Positions 1 to 8,441 are shown, counted from the first letter of the stretch. The stretch: 64,000 nucleotides of DNA from Streptomyces cinnamoneus (GCF_002939475.1 NZ_PKFQ01000001.1:4585001-4649000); one strand, 5' to 3'. Translations and numbers: made by a program. The notes: a model not told the origin generated them from the sequence alone.

Positions 1-81
1 CACGCTGAACGCACGCGGCGCGCCGAGCGAGAAACGCTGGGTACGGGCGTGCTGACGGGGGAACGAGAGGTGTCCGGTCAT
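1..81 (-). CDS. S9-family peptidase, N-terminal fragment (runs off the left edge)
   Basis: Only the first 27 codons are in the window, read leftward from an ATG at 81-79. The peptide begins MTGHLSFPRQHARTQRF and continues SLGAPRAFSV. From memory this matches the start of Streptomyces prolyl-oligopeptidase/dipeptidyl-peptidase (S9) proteins, whose beta-propeller follows directly; the catalytic domain is outside the window. The start is supported by a TAGGCT hexamer (94-89 on the minus strand) exactly seven bases before the ATG, the leaderless pattern seen repeatedly in this window. It is divergent from the small membrane protein at 292. Family assignment rests on a short stretch and is an inference. 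Confidence 0.6.
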   Translation of the reverse strand, partial: MTGHLSFPRQHARTQRFSLGAPRAFSV

Positions 82-88
82 GGCCCGG

Positions 89-94
89 AGCCTA
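89..94 (-). promoter_or_regulatory. -10 hexamer of a probable leaderless promoter (S9 peptidase)
   Basis: TAGGCT on the minus strand with seven bases between it and the ATG at 81. No ribosome binding site is visible. Transcription would start at or next to the start codon. Confidence 0.45.
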
Positions 95-291
95 CGGGCG
101 CCTACCAACGGGTTCACCCGGAGCGGCGAGAACTCGCCGTGCGCCCCGTGTTTGCGCCTGTGCACCGAGTCATGCACGGGCACGGAAAGTTATGATCGCT
201 CGCGCATAGTGGGTATGACTCCCTGGCGTCGTAGGCCCCCCGGGCATACGTATGCCTCCGTCCGATTGCGCGTCCCTGGAGGTGAGCCGCT

Positions 292-486
292 GTGGCACTC
301 TCGATTTCGGCGGTGGTGCTGCTGGCGATCATCGTCTTCCTGCTCGTCCGCAAATCCGGGCTGAAGGCGGGCCACGCCGCGATCTGTGTGCTGCTGGGCT
401 TCTATCTGGCGAGTTCGTCCATGGCGCCGACGCTCAATCAGCTGACGACGAGCGTGACGAGCATGATCAGCAACATCAAGTTCTGA
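292..486 (+). CDS. small membrane protein, 64 aa
   Basis: Unrecognised small protein. It starts at GTG 292 with a good ribosome binding site (GGAGG at 278-282). Residues 2-20 form one hydrophobic segment followed by basic RKSGLKAG, then a second, weaker hydrophobic stretch (about 28-45) and a polar tail rich in Ser, Thr and Met. Two membrane passes or one pass plus an amphipathic helix are possible. It lies just upstream of mshB in the same direction, but mshB seems to have its own promoter. Codon use is typical of the neighbours, so I regard it as real; function unknown. Confidence 0.72.
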   Translation: MALSISAVVLLAIIVFLLVRKSGLKAGHAAICVLLGFYLASSSMAPTLNQLTTSVTSMISNIKF

Positions 487-547
487 ACGGTCCGGCCGTC
501 CCGTGCGGTCCGGCCCGGGCGGCGCCCCGTCCGGACCGCACGACTCG

Positions 548-553
548 TAGGCT
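548..553 (+). promoter_or_regulatory. -10 hexamer of a probable leaderless promoter (mshB)
   Basis: TAGGCT seven bases before the mshB ATG at 560, with no Shine-Dalgarno sequence in between. The -35 region is not recognisable. Confidence 0.45.
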
Positions 554-559
554 GTTCCC

Positions 560-1447
560 ATGACCGACCTTTCCGGCCGCCGGCTGCTCCTGGTGCACGC
601 GCACCCGGACGACGAATCGATCAACAACGGCGCGACCATGGCCAAGTACGCGGCCGAGGGTGCCCACGTCACGCTGGTGACCTGCACGCTCGGCGAGGAG
701 GGCGAGGTCATCCCGCCCGGTCTGCGGCACCTCGCGGCGGACCGGGACGACACGCTCGGCGCGCACCGCCTGGGCGAACTCGCGGCCGCGATGAAGGAGC
801 TGGGCGTCACCGACCACCGCTTCCTCGGCGGGCCGGGACGCTACCGCGACTCCGGGATGATGGGCGCCCCCCAGAACGACCGCCCCGGCTGCTTCTGGCG
901 CGCGGACCTCGACGAGGCCGCGGCCTTGCTCGTGGAGGTGGTCCGCGAGGTGCGGCCGCAGGTGCTCGTCACCTATGACCCCGACGGCGGTTACGGCCAC
1001 CCCGACCACATCCAGGCGCACCGCGTCGCCATGCGGGCCGCGGACCTGGCCGCTGAACCGGCATTCCGCCGGGATCTGGGCGATCCCCATGAAATCGCCA
1101 AGGTCTACTGGAACTGCGTGCCGCTGTCGGCGGTCGAGGAGGGCTTCGCGCGGCTGCGCGAGGCCGGCCGCGAAGGGGACCTCTTCCCCGGCGTCGCCGC
1201 TCCGTCGGACGTGCCCGGAGTGGTGCCCGACGAAGAGGTGACCGCCGTGGTCGGCGGCTCCGCCCACGCCGCGCGGAAGGCCGCCGCGATGCGCGCCCAC
1301 GCCACGCAGATCGCCGTGGACGGCCCGTTCTTCGCGCTCTCCAACGACCTCGGGCAGCCGCTGTTCGACACCGAGTACTACAAGCTGGTGCGCGGCCGGG
1401 CCGGCGCGGAGCGCGAGGACGACCTCTTCGCGGGGGTGGACGGATGA
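560..1447 (+). CDS. mshB: mycothiol biosynthesis deacetylase MshB (PIG-L family)
   Basis: Removes the acetyl group from GlcNAc-inositol in the second enzymatic stage of mycothiol synthesis in the cytoplasm. The PIG-L zinc motif AHPDDES sits at residues 14-20 (H15, D18 as metal ligands; D17 the likely general base) and the third ligand is in GHPDH around H147. At 295 aa the length fits MshB rather than the Mca conjugate amidase, which is otherwise similar. The start is the ATG at 560, placed seven bases after a TAGGCT hexamer. Its stop overlaps the start of the next gene (ATGA), so the two are probably translationally coupled. MshB versus Mca rests on length and on the M. tuberculosis-like gene order (mshB, membrane protein, fdx, dapC). 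Confidence 0.85.
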   Translation: MTDLSGRRLLLVHAHPDDESINNGATMAKYAAEGAHVTLVTCTLGEEGEVIPPGLRHLAADRDDTLGAHRLGELAAAMKELGVTDHRFLGGPGRYRDSGMMGAPQNDRPGCFWRADLDEAAALLVEVVREVRPQVLVTYDPDGGYGHPDHIQAHRVAMRAADLAAEPAFRRDLGDPHEIAKVYWNCVPLSAVEEGFARLREAGREGDLFPGVAAPSDVPGVVPDEEVTAVVGGSAHAARKAAAMRAHATQIAVDGPFFALSNDLGQPLFDTEYYKLVRGRAGAEREDDLFAGVDG

Positions 1448-1836
1448 ACGGTGGCCTGATCTCCATGCCCAGTGCCGGGCGATTGGTCGCTTATGTCGGC
1501 CTGGTTCTGCTGGGGTTGCTCGTGGGCGCCGCCGGATCGCTGGTCCAAGGCGGCTGGTTCCCCGGGGGCTTGCTGCTGGCCCTGCTCGCCGTCGCCGGGC
1601 TCTGCTACGGCGGCCTCAAGGTCATGGGCAGCAGAGCGGGCGGCGGCGTGCCGGCGGTCGGCTGGCTGGCCGCGGTGCTCTTCCTGGCCGCCAACCGGCC
1701 GGAAGGGGACTTCCTCTTCGAGGCCGGAATCGGTTCATACGTTTTTCTTCTCGGCGGGGCGATCGTGGCTGTGATCTGTGCCACGATCCCCAAGGTGCCG
1801 CAACCAGCCGGGCCTCCGGCCCGACTTGGCAAGTGA
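1444..1836 (+). CDS. DUF6113-like membrane protein, 130 aa
   Basis: Four probable transmembrane helices (about residues 12-32, 37-57, 65-85 and 97-117) with almost no soluble part. The start ATG overlaps the mshB stop by four bases, so it is co-translated with mshB. A small membrane protein in this position follows mshB in many actinobacteria (Rv1171 in M. tuberculosis as I recall it). No catalytic motif is visible; a link to mycothiol or to the envelope is only positional. Confidence 0.72.
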   Translation: MNGGLISMPSAGRLVAYVGLVLLGLLVGAAGSLVQGGWFPGGLLLALLAVAGLCYGGLKVMGSRAGGGVPAVGWLAAVLFLAANRPEGDFLFEAGIGSYVFLLGGAIVAVICATIPKVPQPAGPPARLGK

Positions 1837-2027
1837 CGTGTTGATTTTCGCCTGACTTCTGCCCCACTGGCACTCGGCCGGCCGCGGCGTCATCAGGCGG
1901 TCGTCAAGTACGGGCGGGTGGTGCCCAGTATGGTGGTGCGCGCCGCCGAGCCTCCCCTGGCCTCCGGCGATGGGCGACCCGAAGCGAGGTCAACGAGGGC
2001 GGCAAAGAGTAATCGGGAGATCCTGCT

Positions 2028-4643
2028 TTGAGCCGTGCATCTGACAGTTCGTCCTCCGGGCCCAAGGGTCGCGGCGGCGCCGCCTACCCCTCGGGCACCC
2101 CGCCGTACGGGACGTCCCCCGGCGGGGACCCGGCCGCGGCGTCCGCGGCGCAGTCCGGCAAAGCCGGCGCCAAGCCGGGTGAGCCGAAGACCGAGACCAC
2201 GCTGACGACGCGGATCCGCATCAACATCCCGGGCTCGCGGCCCATCCCACCGGTCGTCATGCGGACGCCCGTCGGGGAGGACGCGGAAGCCGGCCAGGAC
2301 GCGGCCGCCGCGTCCCCGGACGCCCCGGCCGCTCCGAGCGCTCCCGGCGGGGACCACGGCGGACGCAAGCAGAGCCTGCCGACCCGTCCCAAGCCCGCCC
2401 CCCGGGCGCCGGGCACGCCCCCGCCCGGAGCCGTCGGCTACGGCGCCGACGGCGAGGCCACCGGGGACAAGACCAGCGACTGGTTCGCCCCGCGCAAGTC
2501 CGGTGCCCCGGCCGCGCCGCCCGCGGCACGCCGCCAGGCCGCCGCGCAGGCCGCCGCCAAGCAGCCCCCGCTGCCGCGCCGCGGCGCGCCCGGCCGGCCC
2601 GCGGGCACCGAGCGGCCGGCCGCACAGGGTGGCTCGCCCGCCGCGCCCCGGGGCGGCTCGCCCCGCGCGGGTGCCCCGCGCTGGGAGCGCGACCCCGCCG
2701 TCGGCGGTGCCGTGCCGCAGGCTCAGATGCCGGCCGCCGGCCCGGTGTCGGCGGACTCGTCGCTCGCGGGCACGGGTCCGTGGGCGGGTGACGGTTCGGC
2801 GACGGGTGCCATGCCGCAGGTGTCGTTGCCGGGTGACCCCTCGGCGACCGCCGCCACGCCGTGGCCCGCCGAGCAGAACGTGCCGGGCGCGGGCCCGGTG
2901 TCGGCGGACTCGTCGCTGGCCGGCACGGGTCCGTGGGCGGGTGACGGTTCGGCGACGGGTGCCATGCCGCAGGTGTCGTTGCCGGGTGACCCCTCGGCGA
3001 CCGCCGCCACGCCGTGGCCCGCCGAGCAGAACGTGCCGGGTGCCGGCCCGGTGCCGGGCGACCCCTCCGTGACCGGAGCCACGCCGTGGCCCGGCGACAT
3101 GGCCCAGGGCTCCGCGCCGGGCGCCGCTCCGTGGCAGGGCGACCCGTCCACCACGGCGTCGATGCCGCAGGCGTTCGCGCCCGGCGACCCCCAGACCACC
3201 GGTGCCACGCCGTGGCCCGCCGACCCCTCCACCACGGGCGCCGTGCCGCAGCCGCCCGTGCCGGGCGGCACGCCCGGCGGCGAGGTGCCGTGGCCCGGCG
3301 GCGGGGGCCAGGCCCCCGGCACCGCGCGCCGCAAGGGCAAGGCCGCGGGCGGCCGGCAGGCGCCCGGCGGCGCCGCCTTCGCGCCCGGCCGCACCGACAC
3401 CCCGCGCCAGGGCGTCCCGGCCGTAGGGGGCGACGCCCCCGCGCCCCAGGGCAACGCCGGGGGCAAGGGCAAGAAGAAGGGCGGCCCCAAGGCCCCCGCG
3501 CCCGCCGCCGGCCAGACCCTGGTCAGCGGTGTGCCGCCGGTGCCGCCGGCGGCGGGGCAGGGCCCGAAGTCCTCGGTGGACTCCGGCGCGCCCCGCGTGC
3601 CCGTCCCCAAGCCCAAGCCGGCTCCCGCCGTCCCCAAGCCCCCCGCCGCCCCGGCGGCCAAGGGCGCCGCCAAGGGCGCCGCGAAGAGCGCGCCCAAGAA
3701 GAAGGGCCGCTCCAAGCTCGTCCTCCTCGGCGGCGGCCTCGTCGCCCTGGTCGGCGTGGCGTACGGCGCCGGCCTGCTCCTCGACCACGCCGACGTGCCG
3801 AACGGCACGACCGTGCTCGGCGTCGACATCGGCGGCAAGTCCAAGGACGAGGCCGTCAAGAAGCTGGACGCCGCCCTCGGCGACCGCGCGAGCGCCCCGC
3901 TCAAGCTGTCCGTCGGCGGCAAGACGGCCGAGCTCAAGCCCGACGTGGCGGGCCTGTCCATCGACACCCAGGCCACCGTGCGCGCCGCGGCCGGACGGGA
4001 CTACAACCCCGTCACCGTGCTGGGCTCGCTCGTCGGCGGCACCCGCAAGGCCGAGCCCACCGTGAACGTCGACGAGGAGAAGATCGCCGCCGCGCTCAAG
4101 ACGGTGGCCGGCCAGACGGGCGCCAGCAAGGACGGCACCATCAAGTTCGAACCCGGCAAGGCGGTGCCCGTCTACGGCCAGCCCTATGAGGGCCTGGACG
4201 TGGACAAGTCGGTCAAGGCGGTCTCCCAGGCCTACCGCGACCGCGCGGCCTCCGGCCAGGACAAGCCCGTCGAGCTGACCAGCAGCGCCCAGCAGCCGAG
4301 GGTCAGCAAGGCCGAGGTCGACCGGATGATGAAGGACTTCGCGGAGCCCGCGATGTCCGGCCTCGTCACGGTGCAGACGGACCCGGCGCACAAGATCAAC
4401 TTCGGGCCGGACCGCTCGCTGCCGAAGATCCTCTCCGTCAAGGAGGTGGGCGGCAAGCTGGTCGAGAACTACGACCTGGACGCGATCAAGGAGCTGTACG
4501 GCAAGGCGTTCGACGGCGTGCTGATCCAGCGCGGCGACGGGACCAAGAAGCCCGTCCAGCCGACGGACGTGGCCGGCGCCCTCGGCAAGGCGCTGCGCGG
4601 CAAGACCCCCGCCGAGCGGATCGCCACGATCCCGCTGAGCTGA
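2028..4643 (+). CDS. Pro/Ala-rich membrane-anchored protein with YoaR-like peptidoglycan-binding domains
   Basis: 871 aa, starting at TTG 2028 with GGGAGA eight bases upstream. Residues 1-560 are low-complexity Pro, Ala and Gly with many WP and PGD units, including a 51-residue tandem duplication (see repeat at 2739). A Lys/Ala-rich stretch (about 520-560) leads into one membrane helix (about 563-586). The outside part (about 590-860) has two copies resembling the putative peptidoglycan-binding domain of VanW/YoaR proteins, with the signature VLGVDIGGKSKDEAVKKL. The likely topology is cytoplasmic N-terminus and exported C-terminus, suggesting an envelope or cell-wall-sensing role. No kinase or catalytic motif is seen. 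A terminator-like CCCCCGCGCCCC/GGGGCGCGGGGG hairpin follows. Confidence 0.7.
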   Translation: MSRASDSSSSGPKGRGGAAYPSGTPPYGTSPGGDPAAASAAQSGKAGAKPGEPKTETTLTTRIRINIPGSRPIPPVVMRTPVGEDAEAGQDAAAASPDAPAAPSAPGGDHGGRKQSLPTRPKPAPRAPGTPPPGAVGYGADGEATGDKTSDWFAPRKSGAPAAPPAARRQAAAQAAAKQPPLPRRGAPGRPAGTERPAAQGGSPAAPRGGSPRAGAPRWERDPAVGGAVPQAQMPAAGPVSADSSLAGTGPWAGDGSATGAMPQVSLPGDPSATAATPWPAEQNVPGAGPVSADSSLAGTGPWAGDGSATGAMPQVSLPGDPSATAATPWPAEQNVPGAGPVPGDPSVTGATPWPGDMAQGSAPGAAPWQGDPSTTASMPQAFAPGDPQTTGATPWPADPSTTGAVPQPPVPGGTPGGEVPWPGGGGQAPGTARRKGKAAGGRQAPGGAAFAPGRTDTPRQGVPAVGGDAPAPQGNAGGKGKKKGGPKAPAPAAGQTLVSGVPPVPPAAGQGPKSSVDSGAPRVPVPKPKPAPAVPKPPAAPAAKGAAKGAAKSAPKKKGRSKLVLLGGGLVALVGVAYGAGLLLDHADVPNGTTVLGVDIGGKSKDEAVKKLDAALGDRASAPLKLSVGGKTAELKPDVAGLSIDTQATVRAAAGRDYNPVTVLGSLVGGTRKAEPTVNVDEEKIAAALKTVAGQTGASKDGTIKFEPGKAVPVYGQPYEGLDVDKSVKAVSQAYRDRAASGQDKPVELTSSAQQPRVSKAEVDRMMKDFAEPAMSGLVTVQTDPAHKINFGPDRSLPKILSVKEVGGKLVENYDLDAIKELYGKAFDGVLIQRGDGTKKPVQPTDVAGALGKALRGKTPAERIATIPLS
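2739..3044 (+). repeat. two near-identical 153-bp tandem units inside the Pro-rich coding region
   Basis: Unit 1 covers 2739-2891 and unit 2 covers 2892-3044. They encode the same 51 residues, beginning GPVSADSSLAGTGPWAGDG and ending AEQNVPGA, with only a few synonymous changes. The unit is a multiple of three, so copy number can vary without breaking the frame. Degenerate copies of the PGD..TGATPWP motif continue to about 3290. Confidence 0.95.
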
Positions 4644-4672
4644 GCCGGTCCCGGTGGCGGCCAGAACCCGGA

Positions 4673-4699
4673 CCCCCGCGCCCCTCGGGCGCGGGGGTC
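4673..4699 (+). terminator. hairpin after the Pro-rich membrane protein
   Basis: CCCCCGCGCCCC and GGGCGCGGGGG face each other with a short TCG-type loop, about 30 bases after the stop at 4643. There is no U-run, as is usual in Streptomyces. Confidence 0.55.
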
Positions 4700-4719
4700 C
4701 CGTCGTGCGGCCGTGACCA

Positions 4720-4754
4720 TGACATCTGTCATCCCCGGCTCACGACGGCTGACA
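4720..4754 (+). promoter_or_regulatory. candidate operator: palindrome plus half-site ahead of the ABC/two-component operon
   Basis: TGACATCTGTCA at 4720-4731 is an inverted repeat of TGACA around a two-base centre. A further TGACA half-site lies at 4750-4754. Both lie upstream of the -10-like GATGCT at 4780-4785, where a response regulator would contact an activated promoter. Binding by the response regulator encoded at 7774 is an inference from context. Confidence 0.5.
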
Positions 4755-4779
4755 CTGCCGCGGCACCCCGCCGACCGGC

Positions 4780-4785
4780 GATGCT
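4780..4785 (+). promoter_or_regulatory. -10 hexamer of a probable leaderless promoter (ABC ATPase)
   Basis: GATGCT lies exactly seven bases before ATG 4793. The upstream ATG at 4781 falls inside this hexamer, which argues against using it as the start. Confidence 0.45.
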
Positions 4786-4792
4786 TGTGCCC

Positions 4793-5746
4793 ATGACCAC
4801 TACTGCACATGTGTTCACGGGGGACGGGCGCCGGACCGGCGCTCCCGTGGTCAGCTTCGAGAACGTCAGCAAGAGCTACGGCGACGTGCGGGCCGTCGCC
4901 GAGCTCAACCTGGAACTCCACCCGGGGGAAACCGTCGCACTGCTCGGCCCGAACGGCGCGGGCAAGTCGTCCACGCTCGACCTCCTGCTGGGGCTGCGCA
5001 ACCCCGACGCCGGCCGCGTCGAGGTCTTCGGCACCACCCCGCAGCGGGCCATCGAGCAGGGCAAGGTCGGCGCGATGCTCCAGTCGGGCGGCCTGATGGA
5101 GGAGGTGAAGGTCCGTGAGCTGGTACAGCTCGCGTGCGACCTCCACCGCCGCGCCTACCCCGTCGAGCAGGTGATGGAACAGGCGGGCATCACCGAGATC
5201 GCCGACCGCATGGTCAACAAGCTCTCCGGCGGCCAGGAGCAGCGGGTGCGCTTCGCGATGGCCACCGCCGGCGCCAACGAGCTCATCGTCCTCGACGAGC
5301 CCACCACCGGCATGGACGTCTCGGCCCGCCAGGCGTTCTGGGGCGTGATGCGCCAGCAGGCGAACGAGGGCCGCGCCGTCCTCTTCGCCACGCACTACCT
5401 GGAGGAGGCCGACGCGATCGCGGACCGCGTGATCGTGCTCCACCGCGGCCGGGTGATCGCGGACGGCTCCGCCGCCGAGATCAAGGCGAAGGCCGGCGCC
5501 CGCCGCATCGTCTTCGACCTGGAGGGCCACATCAGCGAGGCGGCCCTGCGTGAGCTGCCCTTCCTCACCTCCCTGGAGATCACCGGCCGTACGGTCCGCC
5601 TCCAGTCGCGCGACGCCGACGCGACCGTGCACGCGGTCTACGGGCTCGGCCTCTACCCCCGCAACCTCGAGGTCGCGGGCCTTGGCCTGGAGCAGGCGTT
5701 CATCGCCATCACCGACGCCGCGACCGCCGAGGAGGCGAACCGATGA
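4793..5746 (+). CDS. ABC transporter ATP-binding protein (DrrA/CcmA-type)
   Basis: Cytoplasmic ATPase of an ABC-2 exporter, probably 317 aa. In order: Walker A GPNGAGKSS (around residue 47), the signature LSGGQEQRV, Walker B LIVLDEP, then the H-loop ATHYLEEAD. The C-terminal 90 residues are the regulatory extension usual in DrrA-like drug exporters. I chose ATG 4793 over the in-frame ATG at 4781 because of the -10 placement. Its stop overlaps the permease start by four bases. Because a histidine kinase and regulator follow in the same operon, the transporter probably responds to membrane or antibiotic stress; the substrate cannot be told. Confidence 0.85.
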   Translation: MTTTAHVFTGDGRRTGAPVVSFENVSKSYGDVRAVAELNLELHPGETVALLGPNGAGKSSTLDLLLGLRNPDAGRVEVFGTTPQRAIEQGKVGAMLQSGGLMEEVKVRELVQLACDLHRRAYPVEQVMEQAGITEIADRMVNKLSGGQEQRVRFAMATAGANELIVLDEPTTGMDVSARQAFWGVMRQQANEGRAVLFATHYLEEADAIADRVIVLHRGRVIADGSAAEIKAKAGARRIVFDLEGHISEAALRELPFLTSLEITGRTVRLQSRDADATVHAVYGLGLYPRNLEVAGLGLEQAFIAITDAATAEEANR

Positions 5747-6486
5747 ACACGCTCATCAAGCTGGAGATCACGCGCACCCTGCGCAACAAGAAGTTCATGT
5801 TCTTCTCGGTGATCTACCCGGCGGCCCTCTATCTGATGATCGCGGGCGGCGCGAGCACGAGCGAGGTCGTCGAGGGCACCGGGCTGACCCTCCCGCTGCT
5901 GATGATGGTCTCCATGGCCTCCTTCGGCGCGATCACCGCCGTCCTCGTCGGCAACAGCGAGAGGATCGCCAAGGAGCGCGAGAAGGGCTGGGTGCGCCAG
6001 CTGCGCCTCACCTCGCTGCCCGGCCGCGGCTACGTCACCGCGAAGGTCGCGTCGGCGGCCGTGGTGTCGCTCCCGTCGATCCTGGTGGTGTTCGTCGTCG
6101 CCGCGACCGTGAAGGACGTGCGCTTCGACGGCGTGTGGCAGTGGTTCGCCCTGACGGGCGTCATCTGGGCCGGCAGCATCGTCTTCGCCGCGCTCGGCGT
6201 GGCCGTCGGCTACCTCGCCACCGGCGACGCCGTGCGTCCCATCACCTTCATCATCTACTTCGGCCTGTCCATGCTGGGTGGCCTGTGGATGCCGACCGCC
6301 GTCTTCCCGAAGTGGCTGCAGAACATCGCCGAGTGGGTGCCCACCCACGCGTACGCCGCCCTGGGCCAGGCCATCGAGGTCGGTGACGCCCCGCACCTGA
6401 AGGACGTGGCGATCCTCTTCGTCTACCTGCTGCTGTTCAGTGGTGCCGCCGCCTGGCTGTACCGCAAGGACACGCACAAGGCGTGA
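5743..6486 (+). CDS. ABC-2 type permease
   Basis: 247-aa integral membrane subunit partnering the ATPase just upstream (ATGA overlap). Six hydrophobic helices are visible, with the N-terminal amphipathic IKLEITRTLRNKKF stretch typical of ABC-2 permeases. The conserved region ending LGGLWMPTAVFPKWLQ before the last helices matches the Pro-rich loop of the DrrB/YvfS group. Together with the ATPase it should form a two-plus-two exporter. Confidence 0.83.
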   Translation: MNTLIKLEITRTLRNKKFMFFSVIYPAALYLMIAGGASTSEVVEGTGLTLPLLMMVSMASFGAITAVLVGNSERIAKEREKGWVRQLRLTSLPGRGYVTAKVASAAVVSLPSILVVFVVAATVKDVRFDGVWQWFALTGVIWAGSIVFAALGVAVGYLATGDAVRPITFIIYFGLSMLGGLWMPTAVFPKWLQNIAEWVPTHAYAALGQAIEVGDAPHLKDVAILFVYLLLFSGAAAWLYRKDTHKA

Positions 6487-6532
6487 CGTCCGCGGCCGAA
6501 GGCGCCCGGCGGGCAGAGGAGACACTGCGAAC

Positions 6533-7738
6533 ATGAACGAGCGCGAGCAGCCGGCGGCGATCGGCGCGTACGCCACCGTCGGCCGGGCGCCGGAGGACCG
6601 GCGCCAGGTGGTGGCGAAGGTCTGCTGGACCCTGCTGTACATGTCGTACCTCTACTACGCGGTCGACGACCTCACGTCCGGGCGCCACACGGCCGTCGCG
6701 ACGGGCTTCGGCTGGGCCGGGATGATCACCTTCGTCAGCACCTACTTCTTCCTGGTGCTGGGGCCCCGGCCCGAACGCCTCGCCAGCTGGCAGGTGGGGA
6801 TCCTCGCCGGGCAGTACTGTCTGGCGCTGGCCCTGACGCTGACGCTCGGCGGGGCGTGGACGGTGCTGCTCGTCTACGTCTCCATCTCCAGCGGCGTCCT
6901 GTTCCCGCCGCGCTGGGGGCTGCGCGTCGTCCCGTTCATCGCCGTCACCGTCTGCGTCCTCGGCCTGCTGAACGGGGCGGGGACGGCGGAGATGCTGCTG
7001 CTGGTGCTGCCCACCCTGCTGGGCGGCGTCGCCATGATCGCCGTGGTCCAGATGGGCCGCACCATGCGGGAGCTGCGCGAGGCCCGGGCCACGGTCGCCC
7101 ACCTCGCCGCCAACGAGGAACGGCTGCGGCTCGCCCGCGACCTGCACGACCTCCTCGGGCACTCCCTGTCCCTCATCACGCTCAAGAGCGAACTGGCCGG
7201 CCGGATGCTGCCGGACCGGCCGGAGCAGGCCGCGCAGCAGGTCGCGGACATCGAGCGGGTGAGCCGGCAGGCCCTGGTGGACGTGCGGGAGGCGGTGAGC
7301 GGCTTTCGCCGCCCCACGCTCGACGCGGAGCTGGCCGGCGCCCGCACCGCCCTGGCCGCGGCCGGCATCGCCGCCGACGTCGGCCAGATCGCCGGCGGTC
7401 ACCCCGACCTCGCCCCGGACCCGGAGGGCGCGCTGGCGTGGGCGCTGCGGGAGGCGGTCACCAACGTGGTCCGGCACAGCGGCGCGACCCGCTGCGACGT
7501 CGCCCTGGAGGAGTCGGGCGACGAACTGTGCCTGACCGTCACCGACGACGGCCACGGCCCGTCCCGCCCGCACGGCAACGGGCTGACCGGCCTCACGGAA
7601 CGGCTGGCCCTCGCCGACGGCCGCCTGGAGACCGGCCCCGCACCGCGCGGCGGCTTCCGGCTGCGGGCGTGCGTGCCGCTCGCCCGCCCGACCGCCACCG
7701 CCCCGGCGGCCGAGGAGAGCGCCGAGCCGCGGGCGTGA
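6533..7738 (+). CDS. sensor histidine kinase (HisKA_3 type, DesK-like)
   Basis: 401 aa from ATG 6533, with AGAGGAGA upstream. Residues 30-175 hold five or six membrane helices with short loops and no large extracellular domain, so the signal is probably sensed in the membrane as in DesK. The phosphoacceptor His is about residue 205 in ARDLHDLLGHSL. The ATPase domain follows with the N-box EAVTNVVRHS and a G-box DDGHGPS. Sits between the ABC exporter and its response regulator in one transcription unit. Architecture is that of NarL-partner kinases. Confidence 0.87.
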   Translation: MNEREQPAAIGAYATVGRAPEDRRQVVAKVCWTLLYMSYLYYAVDDLTSGRHTAVATGFGWAGMITFVSTYFFLVLGPRPERLASWQVGILAGQYCLALALTLTLGGAWTVLLVYVSISSGVLFPPRWGLRVVPFIAVTVCVLGLLNGAGTAEMLLLVLPTLLGGVAMIAVVQMGRTMRELREARATVAHLAANEERLRLARDLHDLLGHSLSLITLKSELAGRMLPDRPEQAAQQVADIERVSRQALVDVREAVSGFRRPTLDAELAGARTALAAAGIAADVGQIAGGHPDLAPDPEGALAWALREAVTNVVRHSGATRCDVALEESGDELCLTVTDDGHGPSRPHGNGLTGLTERLALADGRLETGPAPRGGFRLRACVPLARPTATAPAAEESAEPRA

Positions 7739-7761
7739 CCCCGGACGGCCACGGGGCGCCC

Positions 7762-7767
7762 TACCCT
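7762..7767 (+). promoter_or_regulatory. possible internal leaderless promoter (response regulator)
   Basis: TACCCT lies six bases before GTG 7774; no ribosome binding site is visible in the 35-bp gap after the kinase gene. The regulator could therefore also be made from its own leaderless transcript. Confidence 0.3.
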
Positions 7768-7773
7768 TTCGCT

Positions 7774-8418
7774 GTGACTGCTGCGCCCGGAACCGCCCCC
7801 GACACCCGACGGACCATCAAGGTCCTCCTCGCGGAGGACCAGTCGATGGTCCGCGAGGCCCTCGCCGCGCTCCTCGGGCTGGAGGAGGACATCGAGGTGG
7901 TCGTCCAGGTCGCCCGCGGCGACGAGGTCCTGGACGCGGCCCGCCGCACGCCCGTCGACGTGGCGCTGCTCGACATCGAGATGCCCGGCATGACCGGCCT
8001 CGACGCGGCGCTGCTGCTGCGGGGCGAGCTGCCGGCCCTGAAGGTCGTCATCCTGACGACCTTCGGCCGGCCCGGCTATCTGCGCCGGGCCATGGAGTCC
8101 GGCGCGGACGCCTTCCTGGTCAAGGACGCGCCGGCCGCGCAGCTGGCGGACGCGGTGCGGCGCGTGCTGCGGGGCGAGCGGGTGATCGACCCGACGCTCG
8201 CGGCCGCCGCGCTCGCCGAGGGCGCCAACCCGCTGACCGACCGCGAGCGCGCGGTCCTCAGCGCCTCCGCCGACGGCTCGACGAACGCCGAGCTGGCGGC
8301 GGCGCTGCACCTGTCGCAGGGCACCGTGCGCAACTACCTGTCGGTCGCCATCCAGAAGACGGGCGCCCGGAACCGGGCGGAGGCGGTGCGCATCGCGCGG
8401 GACAAGGGGTGGCTGTAG
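7774..8418 (+). CDS. response regulator, NarL/LuxR family
   Basis: 214 aa from GTG 7774. The receiver domain carries the acidic pair EDQ (residues 21-22), the phosphorylated Asp about residue 67 in LLDIEMPG, Thr in LTTFG and Lys in VKDAP. A LuxR-type helix-turn-helix is at about 150-205 (LTDRERAVLS, then TNAELAAALHLSQGTVRNYL). It should be phosphorylated by the kinase encoded upstream and bind direct or inverted TGACA-type sites; the palindrome at 4720 is the obvious candidate, giving autoregulation of the exporter operon. Confidence 0.88.
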   Translation: MTAAPGTAPDTRRTIKVLLAEDQSMVREALAALLGLEEDIEVVVQVARGDEVLDAARRTPVDVALLDIEMPGMTGLDAALLLRGELPALKVVILTTFGRPGYLRRAMESGADAFLVKDAPAAQLADAVRRVLRGERVIDPTLAAAALAEGANPLTDRERAVLSASADGSTNAELAAALHLSQGTVRNYLSVAIQKTGARNRAEAVRIARDKGWL

Positions 8419-8441
8419 GGCTTCCCCCCGCCTCGCCCCTT

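Noticed and set aside
1893..4391. Long minus-strand open frame opposite the Pro-rich membrane protein
   Set aside because: It is the antisense of a GC-rich coding sequence, composed of Gly/Arg/Leu runs without any start signal, and the plus-strand gene shows a proper domain structure.
4781..4792. Upstream in-frame ATG of the ABC ATPase
   Set aside because: It lies within the -10 hexamer and has no ribosome site; ATG 4793 fits the leaderless spacing.
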